64,000 bases of DNA from an uncultured Bacteroidales bacterium. Its GTDB lineage: Bacteria > Bacteroidota > Bacteroidia > Bacteroidales > UBA932. The stretch is taken from the NCBI GenBank assembly GCA_900316955.1, contig ONEX01000011.1:88665-152664 (forward strand). Reading direction: 5' to 3'. The position numbers and the translations under genes were made by a program. The notes beneath the pieces are model-generated. The model had not been told where the DNA came from and did no database searches. It was given only the letters and a program-made list of their open reading frames with translations. Shown in pieces: positions 8,761-15,561 of this stretch (position 1 is its first letter; each line of letters begins with the position of its first letter).

Positions 8761-10616
8761 CCTCCTGCTTCGACATCATCGTCGTCGGCGGCGGTCACGC
8801 CGGCTGCGAAGCCGCGATGGCCGCGGCTACGCTCGGCTCGTCCGTCCTCCTGGTCTCCCCCGACCTGAACGGCTTCGCGAAGATGTCGTGCAACCCGGCC
8901 GTGGGCGGAATCGCCAAAGGACAGATCGTCCGGGAGATCGACGCGCTCGGCGGATGGACCGGCGTGGTCACGGATGCGGCGACGCTCCAGTTCCGGATGC
9001 TCAACCGCTCCAAGGGCCCGGCGATGTGGAGTCCGCGCGCGCAGTGCGACAAACTCGCTTTTTCGCTGAAATGGCGTGAGGTCTTGTTAAGTTGCTCTAA
9101 CTTAAGCATTTACGCGGATTTTGTCGAAAATCTTCTCTTTGAGAATGGCGTTTTGGCGGGCGTCCGTACGATTACCGGGGCAATTTTCAAATCTCAGGCG
9201 GTTATTTTGACCGCCGGGACCTTCCTGAACGGGAAGATGTTCATCGGCCCGCACTCTTTCGAAGGCGGCCGCATTGGCGAGCTCTCGGCGTATCACGTCT
9301 CCGACCAGCTCGCCGCCCTCGGCATTCCGACCGCCCGGATGAAGACAGGCACTCCCCCGCGGATCGATGTCCGCTCGGTGGATCTTACGAAACTTCCTGT
9401 CCAGGTCGGCGACCCCGACCCCGCCCGTTTCTCTTTCCTGGACATTCCCTCGGCGATTCAAGGCGGTGCCCCGCAAATGGACTGCTATATCCTCCATACG
9501 AACGAGGCCGTCCATGACATCCTCCGCTCCGGCTTCGACCGCTCTCCCCTGTTCACGGGTCTGATTCACGGTCGCGGCCCGCGCTATTGTCCGAGCATCG
9601 AGGATAAGCTCCGTACCTTCGCCGACAAGGATTCCCACCAGCTATTCCTGGAGCCGGAAGGTCGGAATAATGACGAGTATTACCTGCAAGGATTCTCATC
9701 CTCGCTGCCGCTGGACGTGCAGCTGGATGCCTTGCATGCCATTCCTGGGCTGCAGAAATGCGTGGTCTTCAAGCCGGCCTACGCGGTGGAATACGACTAC
9801 TTTGATCCGCAGTATCTTCATTATTCGCTCGAGTCCCGTGTGGTTGACCGGCTTTTCCTTGCTGGCCAGGTCAATGGTACGACGGGTTACGAGGAGGCAG
9901 CTGCGCAAGGTTTGATGGCGGGTATCAATGCCCATCGGAAACTGAAAGGGGAAGAACCTTTCATCCTTCGCCGGGACCAGGCCTATATTGGCGTGCTGAT
10001 CGACGACCTTATTAATAAGGGAGTGGATGAGCCTTACCGGATGTTTACCTCCCGGGCAGAATATCGCATTCTGTTGCGTCAGGACAATGCGGACTTCCGT
10101 TTGACTGAGCTTTCGCACGAGATCGGTTTGGCCTCTGAGGAGCGCTACGCGGCCGTTTGTCGCAAGAAAGAGCAGGTCGCCGAGCTTCAGGAATACTGTG
10201 AATCCAAGAAGGTTCGCGCCGATGTCGTGAATGACTATCTTGAATCAGTGGGCTCCGCTCCCCTATCCGATTCTCGCAAGTTGGCTGAGCTTGTGGCTCG
10301 CCCTGAACTCTCTTTGGCCGACCTGATGAAAATTGTTCCACATGGAACATTTTCTCCAGAAGTCGTGGAATCAGTCGAGATTGGGATCAAGTATGCGGGT
10401 TACATTGAGCGCGAAAAACAGCAGGCCGAAAAGAACAATCGGCTGGAATACATCAAGATTCCCGCCGATTTCGACTTTGACAAAGTCCAGAGTCTTTCCA
10501 TCGAATGCCGCCAGAAACTGAAGCGCTACCGCCCCGCCACCATCGCCCAAGCCTCCCGCATTTCTGGCATCTCCCCCGCTGACATCTCCGTCCTTCTGGT
10601 TTACTTCGGCCGCTAA
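8757..10616 (+). CDS. mnmG: tRNA uridine-34 5-carboxymethylaminomethyl modification enzyme MnmG
   Basis: 619-residue FAD protein that works with MnmE to modify U34 of certain tRNAs. The FAD-binding GxGxxG appears as VVGGGHAGCEAA at residues ~9-20, followed by the family signatures CNPAVGGIAKG and GTPPRID, and a C-terminal helical GidA-associated domain ending in the ISPADISVLLVYFGR region. Length is normal. Base use changes inside the gene: parts of 9085-9230 and 9660-10480 use visibly more A/T-ending codons than the rest. A near-parS palindrome lies inside the coding sequence at 10334 and a perfect one just after the stop. Confidence 0.97.
   Translation: MTSCFDIIVVGGGHAGCEAAMAAATLGSSVLLVSPDLNGFAKMSCNPAVGGIAKGQIVREIDALGGWTGVVTDAATLQFRMLNRSKGPAMWSPRAQCDKLAFSLKWREVLLSCSNLSIYADFVENLLFENGVLAGVRTITGAIFKSQAVILTAGTFLNGKMFIGPHSFEGGRIGELSAYHVSDQLAALGIPTARMKTGTPPRIDVRSVDLTKLPVQVGDPDPARFSFLDIPSAIQGGAPQMDCYILHTNEAVHDILRSGFDRSPLFTGLIHGRGPRYCPSIEDKLRTFADKDSHQLFLEPEGRNNDEYYLQGFSSSLPLDVQLDALHAIPGLQKCVVFKPAYAVEYDYFDPQYLHYSLESRVVDRLFLAGQVNGTTGYEEAAAQGLMAGINAHRKLKGEEPFILRRDQAYIGVLIDDLINKGVDEPYRMFTSRAEYRILLRQDNADFRLTELSHEIGLASEERYAAVCRKKEQVAELQEYCESKKVRADVVNDYLESVGSAPLSDSRKLAELVARPELSLADLMKIVPHGTFSPEVVESVEIGIKYAGYIEREKQQAEKNNRLEYIKIPADFDFDKVQSLSIECRQKLKRYRPATIAQASRISGISPADISVLLVYFGR
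10334..10349. other. parS-like site, one mismatch (inside mnmG)
   Basis: TGTTCCACATGGAACA differs at one position from the perfect palindrome TGTTCCACGTGGAACA found 286 nt downstream. It lies within the mnmG coding sequence. Confidence 0.55.
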
Positions 10617-10618
10617 TC

Positions 10619-10636
10619 TTGTTCCACGTGGAACAA
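10619..10636. other. Perfect parS-like palindrome
   Basis: TTGTTCCACGTGGAACAA is a perfect 18-bp palindrome. Its core fits the ParB target pattern TGTTnCACGTGnAACA known across bacterial phyla. It lies directly after the mnmG stop, a neighbourhood that carries chromosomal parS sites in many bacteria. ParB binding is inferred. Confidence 0.75.
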
Positions 10637-10641
10637 ACCTC

Positions 10642-10667
10642 GTCATGCCCGACCTGATCGGGCATCT
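10642..10667. repeat. Dispersed palindromic element (GTCATGCCCGA type)
   Basis: Copy of the dispersed palindrome family: GTC, then ATGCCCGA / TCGGGCAT arms around a 5-nt loop, then CT. It sits between the parS-like site and the ruvA stop. The following CTTTT could let it work as a terminator for mnmG. Confidence 0.7.
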
Positions 10668-10676
10668 CTTTTAAGC

Positions 10677-11264
10677 TTACAGCTTCTTGAGGGCGGCTTT
10701 GATGAGGTCTTCGACGCGAGGGTTGGGGTTGTCCTTGAGGAGGGAGGGCATGACTTTGGAGATGGCCGCCTTGCTGAAGCCGAGCATCACCAGGGCCGTG
10801 GTGGCCTCGTCGACAATGGCGTTGTTGTCGGACTTGAAGATAGCGGTGTTGTCGGTGCCGGCGCCCTTGACGATCTTGTCCTTGAGTTCCAAAACCAGGC
10901 GCTGGGCGCTCTTGAGGCCGATTCCCTTGACACTTTTGATCCGGGCGATGTTCTCGGAAAGGATGGCCTGGCGGATTTCGTCGGAGGTCAGGGAGGACAA
11001 CATCATGCGGGCGGAGGCGACGCCGATGCCGGAGACGCCGATCAGGAGACGGAAGAGTTCCCGCTCGTCCTTGGTGGCGAAGCCGAAGAAGAGTTCTTCG
11101 TCCTCGCGGATATAGTGGTGGATATAGGCGACGGCCTGGGTTTGGAGCTGCAGGGCTTCGTAGGTCTGCAGGGAGATGAGGATGCTGTAGCCGATGCCGC
11201 CGCATTCGAGGATGAGCTCGGCGGGCGTCAGCTCAATGATTTGTCCTTTAATATAATCAATCAT
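10677..11264 (-). CDS. ruvA: Holliday junction branch migration protein RuvA
   Basis: 195-residue RuvA, the tetrameric DNA-binding partner of the RuvB motor. Domain I is an OB fold (MIDYIKGQI...), domain II has two helix-hairpin-helix motifs (GVSGIGVASA and VKGIGLKSAQ, about residues 75-85 and 112-122), and domain III is the short C-terminal RuvB-binding helix bundle. Its -7 box abuts the ATG, so the mRNA is probably leaderless. It diverges from sufS and converges on mnmG. Confidence 0.96.
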   Translation of the reverse strand: MIDYIKGQIIELTPAELILECGGIGYSILISLQTYEALQLQTQAVAYIHHYIREDEELFFGFATKDERELFRLLIGVSGIGVASARMMLSSLTSDEIRQAILSENIARIKSVKGIGLKSAQRLVLELKDKIVKGAGTDNTAIFKSDNNAIVDEATTALVMLGFSKAAISKVMPSLLKDNPNPRVEDLIKAALKKL

Positions 11265-11268
11265 AACG

Positions 11269-11299
11269 CAAAAATATGTAAATTTGCAGACTTATCAAA
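11269..11299 (-). promoter_or_regulatory. ruvA promoter (TTTG-N19-TATTTTTG)
   Basis: On the minus strand a -33 TTTG (11296-11299) and a -7 TATTTTTG (11269-11276) are spaced 19 nt. The ATG begins 4 nt after the -7 box. Confidence 0.75.
11279..11286 (+). promoter_or_regulatory. sufS -7 box
   Basis: TAAATTTG on the plus strand, 18 nt before the sufS ATG. It lies within the spacer of the divergent ruvA promoter, so the two promoters physically overlap. Confidence 0.6.
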
Positions 11300-11304
11300 G
11301 AAGT

Positions 11305-12531
11305 ATGACGGTACATGAAATCAGAAGCCAGTTCCCCGCCCTGGCGCAGCAGGTGTACGGAAAGCCGCTTGTCTATCTGGACAATGCGGCGACCGCGCAG
11401 CGGCCCTTGGCCGTGCTCGAGAAGGAGCGCACGCTGGCATCGACGCTGAACGCGAACATCCATCGTGCCGTGCATAAGCTGGCGGCCGATGCGACGGAGG
11501 AGTACGAGCGGACGCGGGAGATCGTGGCCGATTTCCTGAATGCCGAAAGCCCGAAGGAGATCGTGTTCACCTCGGGCACGACGATGTCCATCAACCTCGT
11601 CGCGTCCTGCTTCGGGGAGGCGTTCGTCGGGGAAGGAGACGAAATCATCGTGTCCGTCGCCGAGCACCATTCGAACATCGTTCCCTGGCAGCTCCTCTGC
11701 CAGCGGAAAAAGGCGGTGCTCAAAGTCCTTGAGATTGACGAATTCGGCGGCCTGATGGTCGAGTCCCTCCAAAAATTGATTTCTCAGCGCACCAAAATTA
11801 TAGCCATCTCTCACATTTCCAATGTGTTAGGGCTTGTAAATCCGGTGCAGGAAATCATCCGGATTGCGCATCATAACGGGATTCCGGTCCTTGTGGACGG
11901 CGCGCAGGGGAGCATTCACGCAAAAGTCGACGTCCGGGAGCTGGACTGCGACTTCTACGCGTTCTCCGGACACAAGGTGTATGGCGCGACCGGCACCGGC
12001 GTGCTGTACGGAAAGAAAAAGTGGCTCGAGGCGATGCCGCCTTACATGGGCGGGGGAGAGATGATCGAGACGGTCCGGTTCTCCGGAACCACCTATGCGC
12101 CGGTCCCCGGCAAGTTCGAGGCGGGCACCCAGAATTTCAATGCCGTCCCGACCTTGCAGGAGGCGCTCCGGCTCGCCCGGCAGTTCCAGGAGGACCCCGA
12201 GGTTGCGCAGCGCGAATGGGCCATCACCCATTATCTGCTGGAAGCCTTGACGGCCGATCTCCGCATCCATCTGTACGGTGTTCCTCGTGGAACGCAGGTG
12301 AAAGTGCCGCTCTTTTCCTTCACGGTCGAGGGCGCGCACCACGAGGACCTGGCGCTGATCCTGGACAAGATGGGCATCGCCGCCCGTTCCGGCCAGATGT
12401 GCGCCGAGCCGCTGATGGACCACTTCGGCGTCACCGGCATGCTCCGCGTCTCCTTCGCCCCGTACAACACGATGGAGGAGGCGGAATACTTCGTGAAGTG
12501 TTTGAATAAAGCGATTTCGATGTTGATATGA
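11305..12531 (+). CDS. sufS: Cysteine desulfurase SufS
   Basis: 408-residue PLP enzyme that takes sulfur from cysteine for Fe-S cluster assembly. The PLP lysine lies in SGHKVYGATGTG (about residue 223) and the persulfide cysteine in RSGQMCAEP near residue 372, the SufS (group II) arrangement. I chose ATG 11305 because MTVHEIRSQFPAL is the family start and the -7 box lies before it. A degenerate parS-like palindrome is embedded at 12279-12294. It overlaps the next gene by ATGA, which matches its function with SufE as sulfur acceptor. Confidence 0.95.
   Translation: MTVHEIRSQFPALAQQVYGKPLVYLDNAATAQRPLAVLEKERTLASTLNANIHRAVHKLAADATEEYERTREIVADFLNAESPKEIVFTSGTTMSINLVASCFGEAFVGEGDEIIVSVAEHHSNIVPWQLLCQRKKAVLKVLEIDEFGGLMVESLQKLISQRTKIIAISHISNVLGLVNPVQEIIRIAHHNGIPVLVDGAQGSIHAKVDVRELDCDFYAFSGHKVYGATGTGVLYGKKKWLEAMPPYMGGGEMIETVRFSGTTYAPVPGKFEAGTQNFNAVPTLQEALRLARQFQEDPEVAQREWAITHYLLEALTADLRIHLYGVPRGTQVKVPLFSFTVEGAHHEDLALILDKMGIAARSGQMCAEPLMDHFGVTGMLRVSFAPYNTMEEAEYFVKCLNKAISMLI
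12279..12294. other. Degenerate parS-like site (inside sufS)
   Basis: TGTTCCTCGTGGAACG has two differences from the perfect site at 10620. It is the third such sequence within 2 kb and is the weakest. Confidence 0.35.
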
Positions 12532-13343
12532 CATTAGAAGAGAAAAAACAGGCGGTCATCGAGGAGTTCTCGATGTACGACGAGTGGCTGGACAAGTACG
12601 AGTACCTGATCGAGCTCGGAAAGGCCCTGGAGGCCTATCCGGAGGAGCAGAAGACGGAGGAAAAGCTCATCAAGGGCTGCCAGTCGCGCGTGTGGCTGGA
12701 CTATGAACTGAAGGACGGGAAGCTGTATTTCCGGGCCGACAGCGACGCCATCATCACCAAGGGCATCATCTCGCTGCTGATCAGCGTCTATTCTGGCCGC
12801 ACCCCGGCGGAGATCGCCGCAGACGATTTCGGCTTCATCGACCGGATCGGCCTCAAGGAAAACCTGTCCCCGACCCGCGCCAACGGGCTTGTGTCGATGA
12901 TCGACACGATCAAGAAAGCGGCAAACGAAATGGCCGCCCAGGAAAAGATGGCCGATCAGGTCGGCCATGACGATAAAAATGTCCTCACCGCGGAGGACGT
13001 GGCGGCGCTGCAGCCGCTGTATGCCGATGTGATCCTGGCCCTGAAGCAGGTGTACGACCCGGAGATCCCGGTCAACATCTACGACCTTGGACTCATCTAC
13101 GAGCTGAACATCGACAAGGACCGCAAGGTGTCCATCGTGATGACCTTCACGGCCCCGAACTGCCCGATGGCGGACGAGGTGATGCACGAGGTGGAGGACA
13201 GCGTGAAGCGGGTGCCCGGCGTGACGGGCTGCTCGATCGAGCTGACCTTCGAGCCGGTCTGGGACCGCAGCATGCTGTCCGAGGAGGCCCGCGTGGACCT
13301 GGGCCTCGACTACGAAGAGGACGATTACGGGAAGCTGAGCTAG
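12528..13343 (+). CDS. sufE: SufE-DUF59 (SufT/MIP18-like) fusion protein
   Basis: 271-residue fusion. Residues 1-~135 are SufE, which accepts the persulfide from SufS; the catalytic cysteine lies in LIKGCQSRVWL (about residue 49). Residues ~160-271 are a DUF59/MIP18 domain (VYDPEIPVNIYDLGLIYEL and the conserved Cys in TAPNCPMAD), a family linked to Fe-S carrier and target maturation. In other Bacteroidales these are usually two neighbouring genes. The joint contains the peptide MADQVGHDD, encoded by a dispersed palindromic element (12946-12971), so the element may have bridged two genes. I see no in-frame start at the joint that would restore a separate DUF59 gene. Overlaps sufS; folK follows after 3 nt. 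Confidence 0.9.
   Translation: MTLEEKKQAVIEEFSMYDEWLDKYEYLIELGKALEAYPEEQKTEEKLIKGCQSRVWLDYELKDGKLYFRADSDAIITKGIISLLISVYSGRTPAEIAADDFGFIDRIGLKENLSPTRANGLVSMIDTIKKAANEMAAQEKMADQVGHDDKNVLTAEDVAALQPLYADVILALKQVYDPEIPVNIYDLGLIYELNIDKDRKVSIVMTFTAPNCPMADEVMHEVEDSVKRVPGVTGCSIELTFEPVWDRSMLSEEARVDLGLDYEEDDYGKLS
12946..12971. repeat. Dispersed palindromic element inside the sufE-DUF59 gene
   Basis: Same family in inverse orientation: AGATGGCCGA ... TCGGCCATGAC around a short centre. It is translated in frame as KMADQVGHD at the linker of the fusion protein. A near-identical copy lies at 13842. Confidence 0.85.
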
Positions 13344-13346
13344 CCG

Positions 13347-13829
13347 ATGGCGTTCGTGAGCGTATATCTGGGCCTCGGCTCCAACCAGGGGAACCGCCTG
13401 CAGAATCTGACGCAGGCGCTGGACCTGCTGGACGCCGCGTTCGGATGCCACTACACGGCGCTGTCCCGGATCATCGAGACCAAAGCGTGGGGGTTCAAGG
13501 GCGATAAGTTCCTGAATGCCTGCGTGTTATACCGGATTTTCAAGAAGGGGACACCCGAGGAGCACGGCCACGAAATCCTGGCTGTCTGCAAGGACATCGA
13601 GCGCAAGCTCGGCCGGGACGACGCCCCCGAATACGATGCCGACGGCCGCCGCGTGTACCACAACCGCGCGATCGACATCGACATCCTTTTTTACGGCAAG
13701 GAGCGCATCGACTGCGAGGACCTGCAGGTCCCGCATCCGCTCATCGCGGAGCGCGATTTCGTGAAGATCCCCCTCGCCGAAATCGCGAAACCCTCGCTGA
13801 AAGCGACGTTTCCCGAATATTTTATGTAA
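13347..13829 (+). CDS. folK: 6-hydroxymethyl-7,8-dihydropterin pyrophosphokinase
   Basis: 160-residue HPPK, which transfers pyrophosphate from ATP to hydroxymethyldihydropterin in folate synthesis. The N-terminal YLGLGSNQGNR and the signature RAIDIDILFYG (near residue 112) are present, followed by VPHPLIAERDFVKIPLAEI. The ATG lies 3 nt after the preceding stop, so it is co-transcribed with the suf genes. Confidence 0.93.
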   Translation: MAFVSVYLGLGSNQGNRLQNLTQALDLLDAAFGCHYTALSRIIETKAWGFKGDKFLNACVLYRIFKKGTPEEHGHEILAVCKDIERKLGRDDAPEYDADGRRVYHNRAIDIDILFYGKERIDCEDLQVPHPLIAERDFVKIPLAEIAKPSLKATFPEYFM

Positions 13830-13834
13830 TTTTG
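13827..13834 (+). promoter_or_regulatory. glyS -7 box
   Basis: TAATTTTG fits TAnnTTTG and overlaps the last codon and stop of folK. The transcript would carry an ~85-nt leader containing two palindromic elements. Confidence 0.5.
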
Positions 13835-13841
13835 CAGGCTT

Positions 13842-13868
13842 AGATGGCCGATCAGGTCGGCCATGACG
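13842..13868. repeat. Dispersed palindromic element, glyS leader copy 1
   Basis: AGATGGCCGA ... TCGGCCATGACGA, nearly identical to the copy inside the sufE-DUF59 gene about 900 nt upstream. Confidence 0.8.
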
Positions 13869-13877
13869 AAAGAGAAC

Positions 13878-13903
13878 GTCATTCCCGGCTTGACCGGGAA
13901 TCT
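13878..13903. repeat. Dispersed palindromic element, glyS leader copy 2
   Basis: GTCATTCCCGG ... CCGGGAATCT, the opposite orientation to the copy 10 nt upstream and of a different sequence subtype. The pair forms two successive hairpins before the glyS ATG. Confidence 0.8.
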
Positions 13904-13929
13904 GGAAAGAAAACAAATGTTTTAGTGAT

Positions 13930-15468
13930 ATGACACAGGATGAACTTTTCAAAGTGCTGGTAGCCCACTGCAAGGAGTACGGCTTCGTTTTCCCCTCCAG
14001 CGAGATTTATGACGGCCTCGCCGCCGTGTATGATTACGGCCAGATGGGCGTCCAGCTCAAGAACAACATCAAGAACTATTGGTGGGAAGCGATGACCCGC
14101 CTGCACGAGAACATCGTGGGCATCGACTCCGCCATCTTCATGCATCCCCGCATCTGGGAGGCTTCCGGCCACGTGGGCGCCTTCAACGACCCGCTCATCG
14201 ACAACAAGGACTCCAAGAAGCGCTATCGCGCCGACGTCCTGATCGAGGATTTCCTCGGCAAGATCGAAGAGAAGATCAACAAGGAGGTCGCCAAGGGCCG
14301 CAAGCGCTTCGGCGATTCCTTCGACGAGGCCCAGTTCCGCGCGACGAACCCCAACGTCCTGCGCGAGCAGGCCAAGTGGGATGAGGTCCACAACCGGTAC
14401 GTGGCCGCCGAGAAGGCCAACGACCTCGCCGAGTATCGGCAGATCATCATCGACAACAACATCGTCTGCCCCATCAGCGGCACCTGCAACTGGACGGATG
14501 TCCGCCAGTTCAACCTGATGTTCCAGACGTCCATGGGCTCCACCGCCGACGGCGCGAACATCATCTACCTGCGTCCGGAGACCGCCCAGGGCATTTTCGT
14601 CAACTACCTGAACGTCCAGAAGACCGGCCGCATGAAGATTCCGTTCGGCATCGCGCAGATCGGCAAGGCCTTCCGCAACGAGATCGTCGCCAGGCAGTTC
14701 ATCTTCCGCATGCGCGAGTTCGAACAGATGGAGATGCAGTTCTTCATCAAGCCCGGCACGGAGCTCGACTGGTTCGCCAAGTGGAAGGAGGCCCGCATGA
14801 AGTGGCACGTGAACCTCGGCATGGGCGCGGAGAACTACCGCTTCCACGACCACGAGAAGCTGGCCCACTACGCCAACGCCGCTACCGACATCGAGTTCAA
14901 CTTCCCGTTCGGCTTCAAGGAGCTCGAGGGCATCCACAGCCGCACGGACTTCGACCTCGGGAACCACCAGAAGTTCTCCGGCAAGAAGATCGAATACTTC
15001 GATCCGGAGGAGAACGTGTCCTACACCCCGTACGTCATCGAGACGTCCATCGGCGTGGACCGCATGTGCCTCGCCGTCATGGCCCATTCCTACACCGTCG
15101 AGAAGCTCGAGAACGGCGAGGAGCGCGTCGTGATGAAGATTCCCGCCCCGCTCGCCCCGATCAAGGTGGCCGTGATGCCGCTCGTGAAGAAGGACGGCCT
15201 GCCCGAGGTGGCCCAGAAGGTGGTCGACGAGCTCAAGTACGACTTCTCCTACCAGTACGACGAGAAGGATTCCATCGGCAAGCGCTATCGTCGCCAGGAT
15301 GCCATCGGCACCCCGTTCTGCGTGACCGTGGACCACGACACCCTCGTCGATGGCTGCGTCACCGTCCGCGACCGCGACACGATGACCCAGGAGCGCGTGA
15401 AGATCGAAGATCTCCGCGCGATGATCGATAAGAAAGTCTCCCTGACGAATCTCCTGCGGAATCTGTAA
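13930..15468 (+). CDS. glyS: Glycine--tRNA ligase (alpha2 type)
   Basis: 512-residue class II synthetase of the dimeric, eukaryote-like kind. Visible parts are YDYGQMGVQLKNNI near the N terminus, motif 2 around FRNEIVARQFIFRMREFEQ (about residues 251-269), the glycine-pocket region IGVDR (about 374) and the C-terminal anticodon-binding domain from about residue 400. The leader carries two palindromic elements. Its terminator overlaps the promoter of the next gene. Confidence 0.95.
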   Translation: MTQDELFKVLVAHCKEYGFVFPSSEIYDGLAAVYDYGQMGVQLKNNIKNYWWEAMTRLHENIVGIDSAIFMHPRIWEASGHVGAFNDPLIDNKDSKKRYRADVLIEDFLGKIEEKINKEVAKGRKRFGDSFDEAQFRATNPNVLREQAKWDEVHNRYVAAEKANDLAEYRQIIIDNNIVCPISGTCNWTDVRQFNLMFQTSMGSTADGANIIYLRPETAQGIFVNYLNVQKTGRMKIPFGIAQIGKAFRNEIVARQFIFRMREFEQMEMQFFIKPGTELDWFAKWKEARMKWHVNLGMGAENYRFHDHEKLAHYANAATDIEFNFPFGFKELEGIHSRTDFDLGNHQKFSGKKIEYFDPEENVSYTPYVIETSIGVDRMCLAVMAHSYTVEKLENGEERVVMKIPAPLAPIKVAVMPLVKKDGLPEVAQKVVDELKYDFSYQYDEKDSIGKRYRRQDAIGTPFCVTVDHDTLVDGCVTVRDRDTMTQERVKIEDLRAMIDKKVSLTNLLRNL

Positions 15469-15491
15469 GTTTCCGAAAACCTCGAAATACG

Positions 15492-15544
15492 CTCCCGCTC
15501 AGCGCATTCCTCATAAATGGGGATTGCAAAGGGCGGGAGTTTTG
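15492..15544 (+). terminator. Likely glyS terminator, overlapping the next promoter
   Basis: CTCCCGC (15492-15498) pairs with GCGGGAG (15533-15539), followed by TTTT. The long loop can partly pair internally. The -33 region of the next gene lies inside the hairpin. Confidence 0.55.
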
Positions 15545-15554
15545 TGTATCTTTG
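15524..15554 (+). promoter_or_regulatory. Promoter of the TonB/DUF4876/DUF6850 operon (TTG-N20-TATCTTTG)
   Basis: -33 TTG at 15524-15526 and -7 TATCTTTG at 15547-15554. The ATG follows 7 nt after the box, so the leader is almost absent. Confidence 0.75.
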
Positions 15555-15561
15555 CGTTTGC

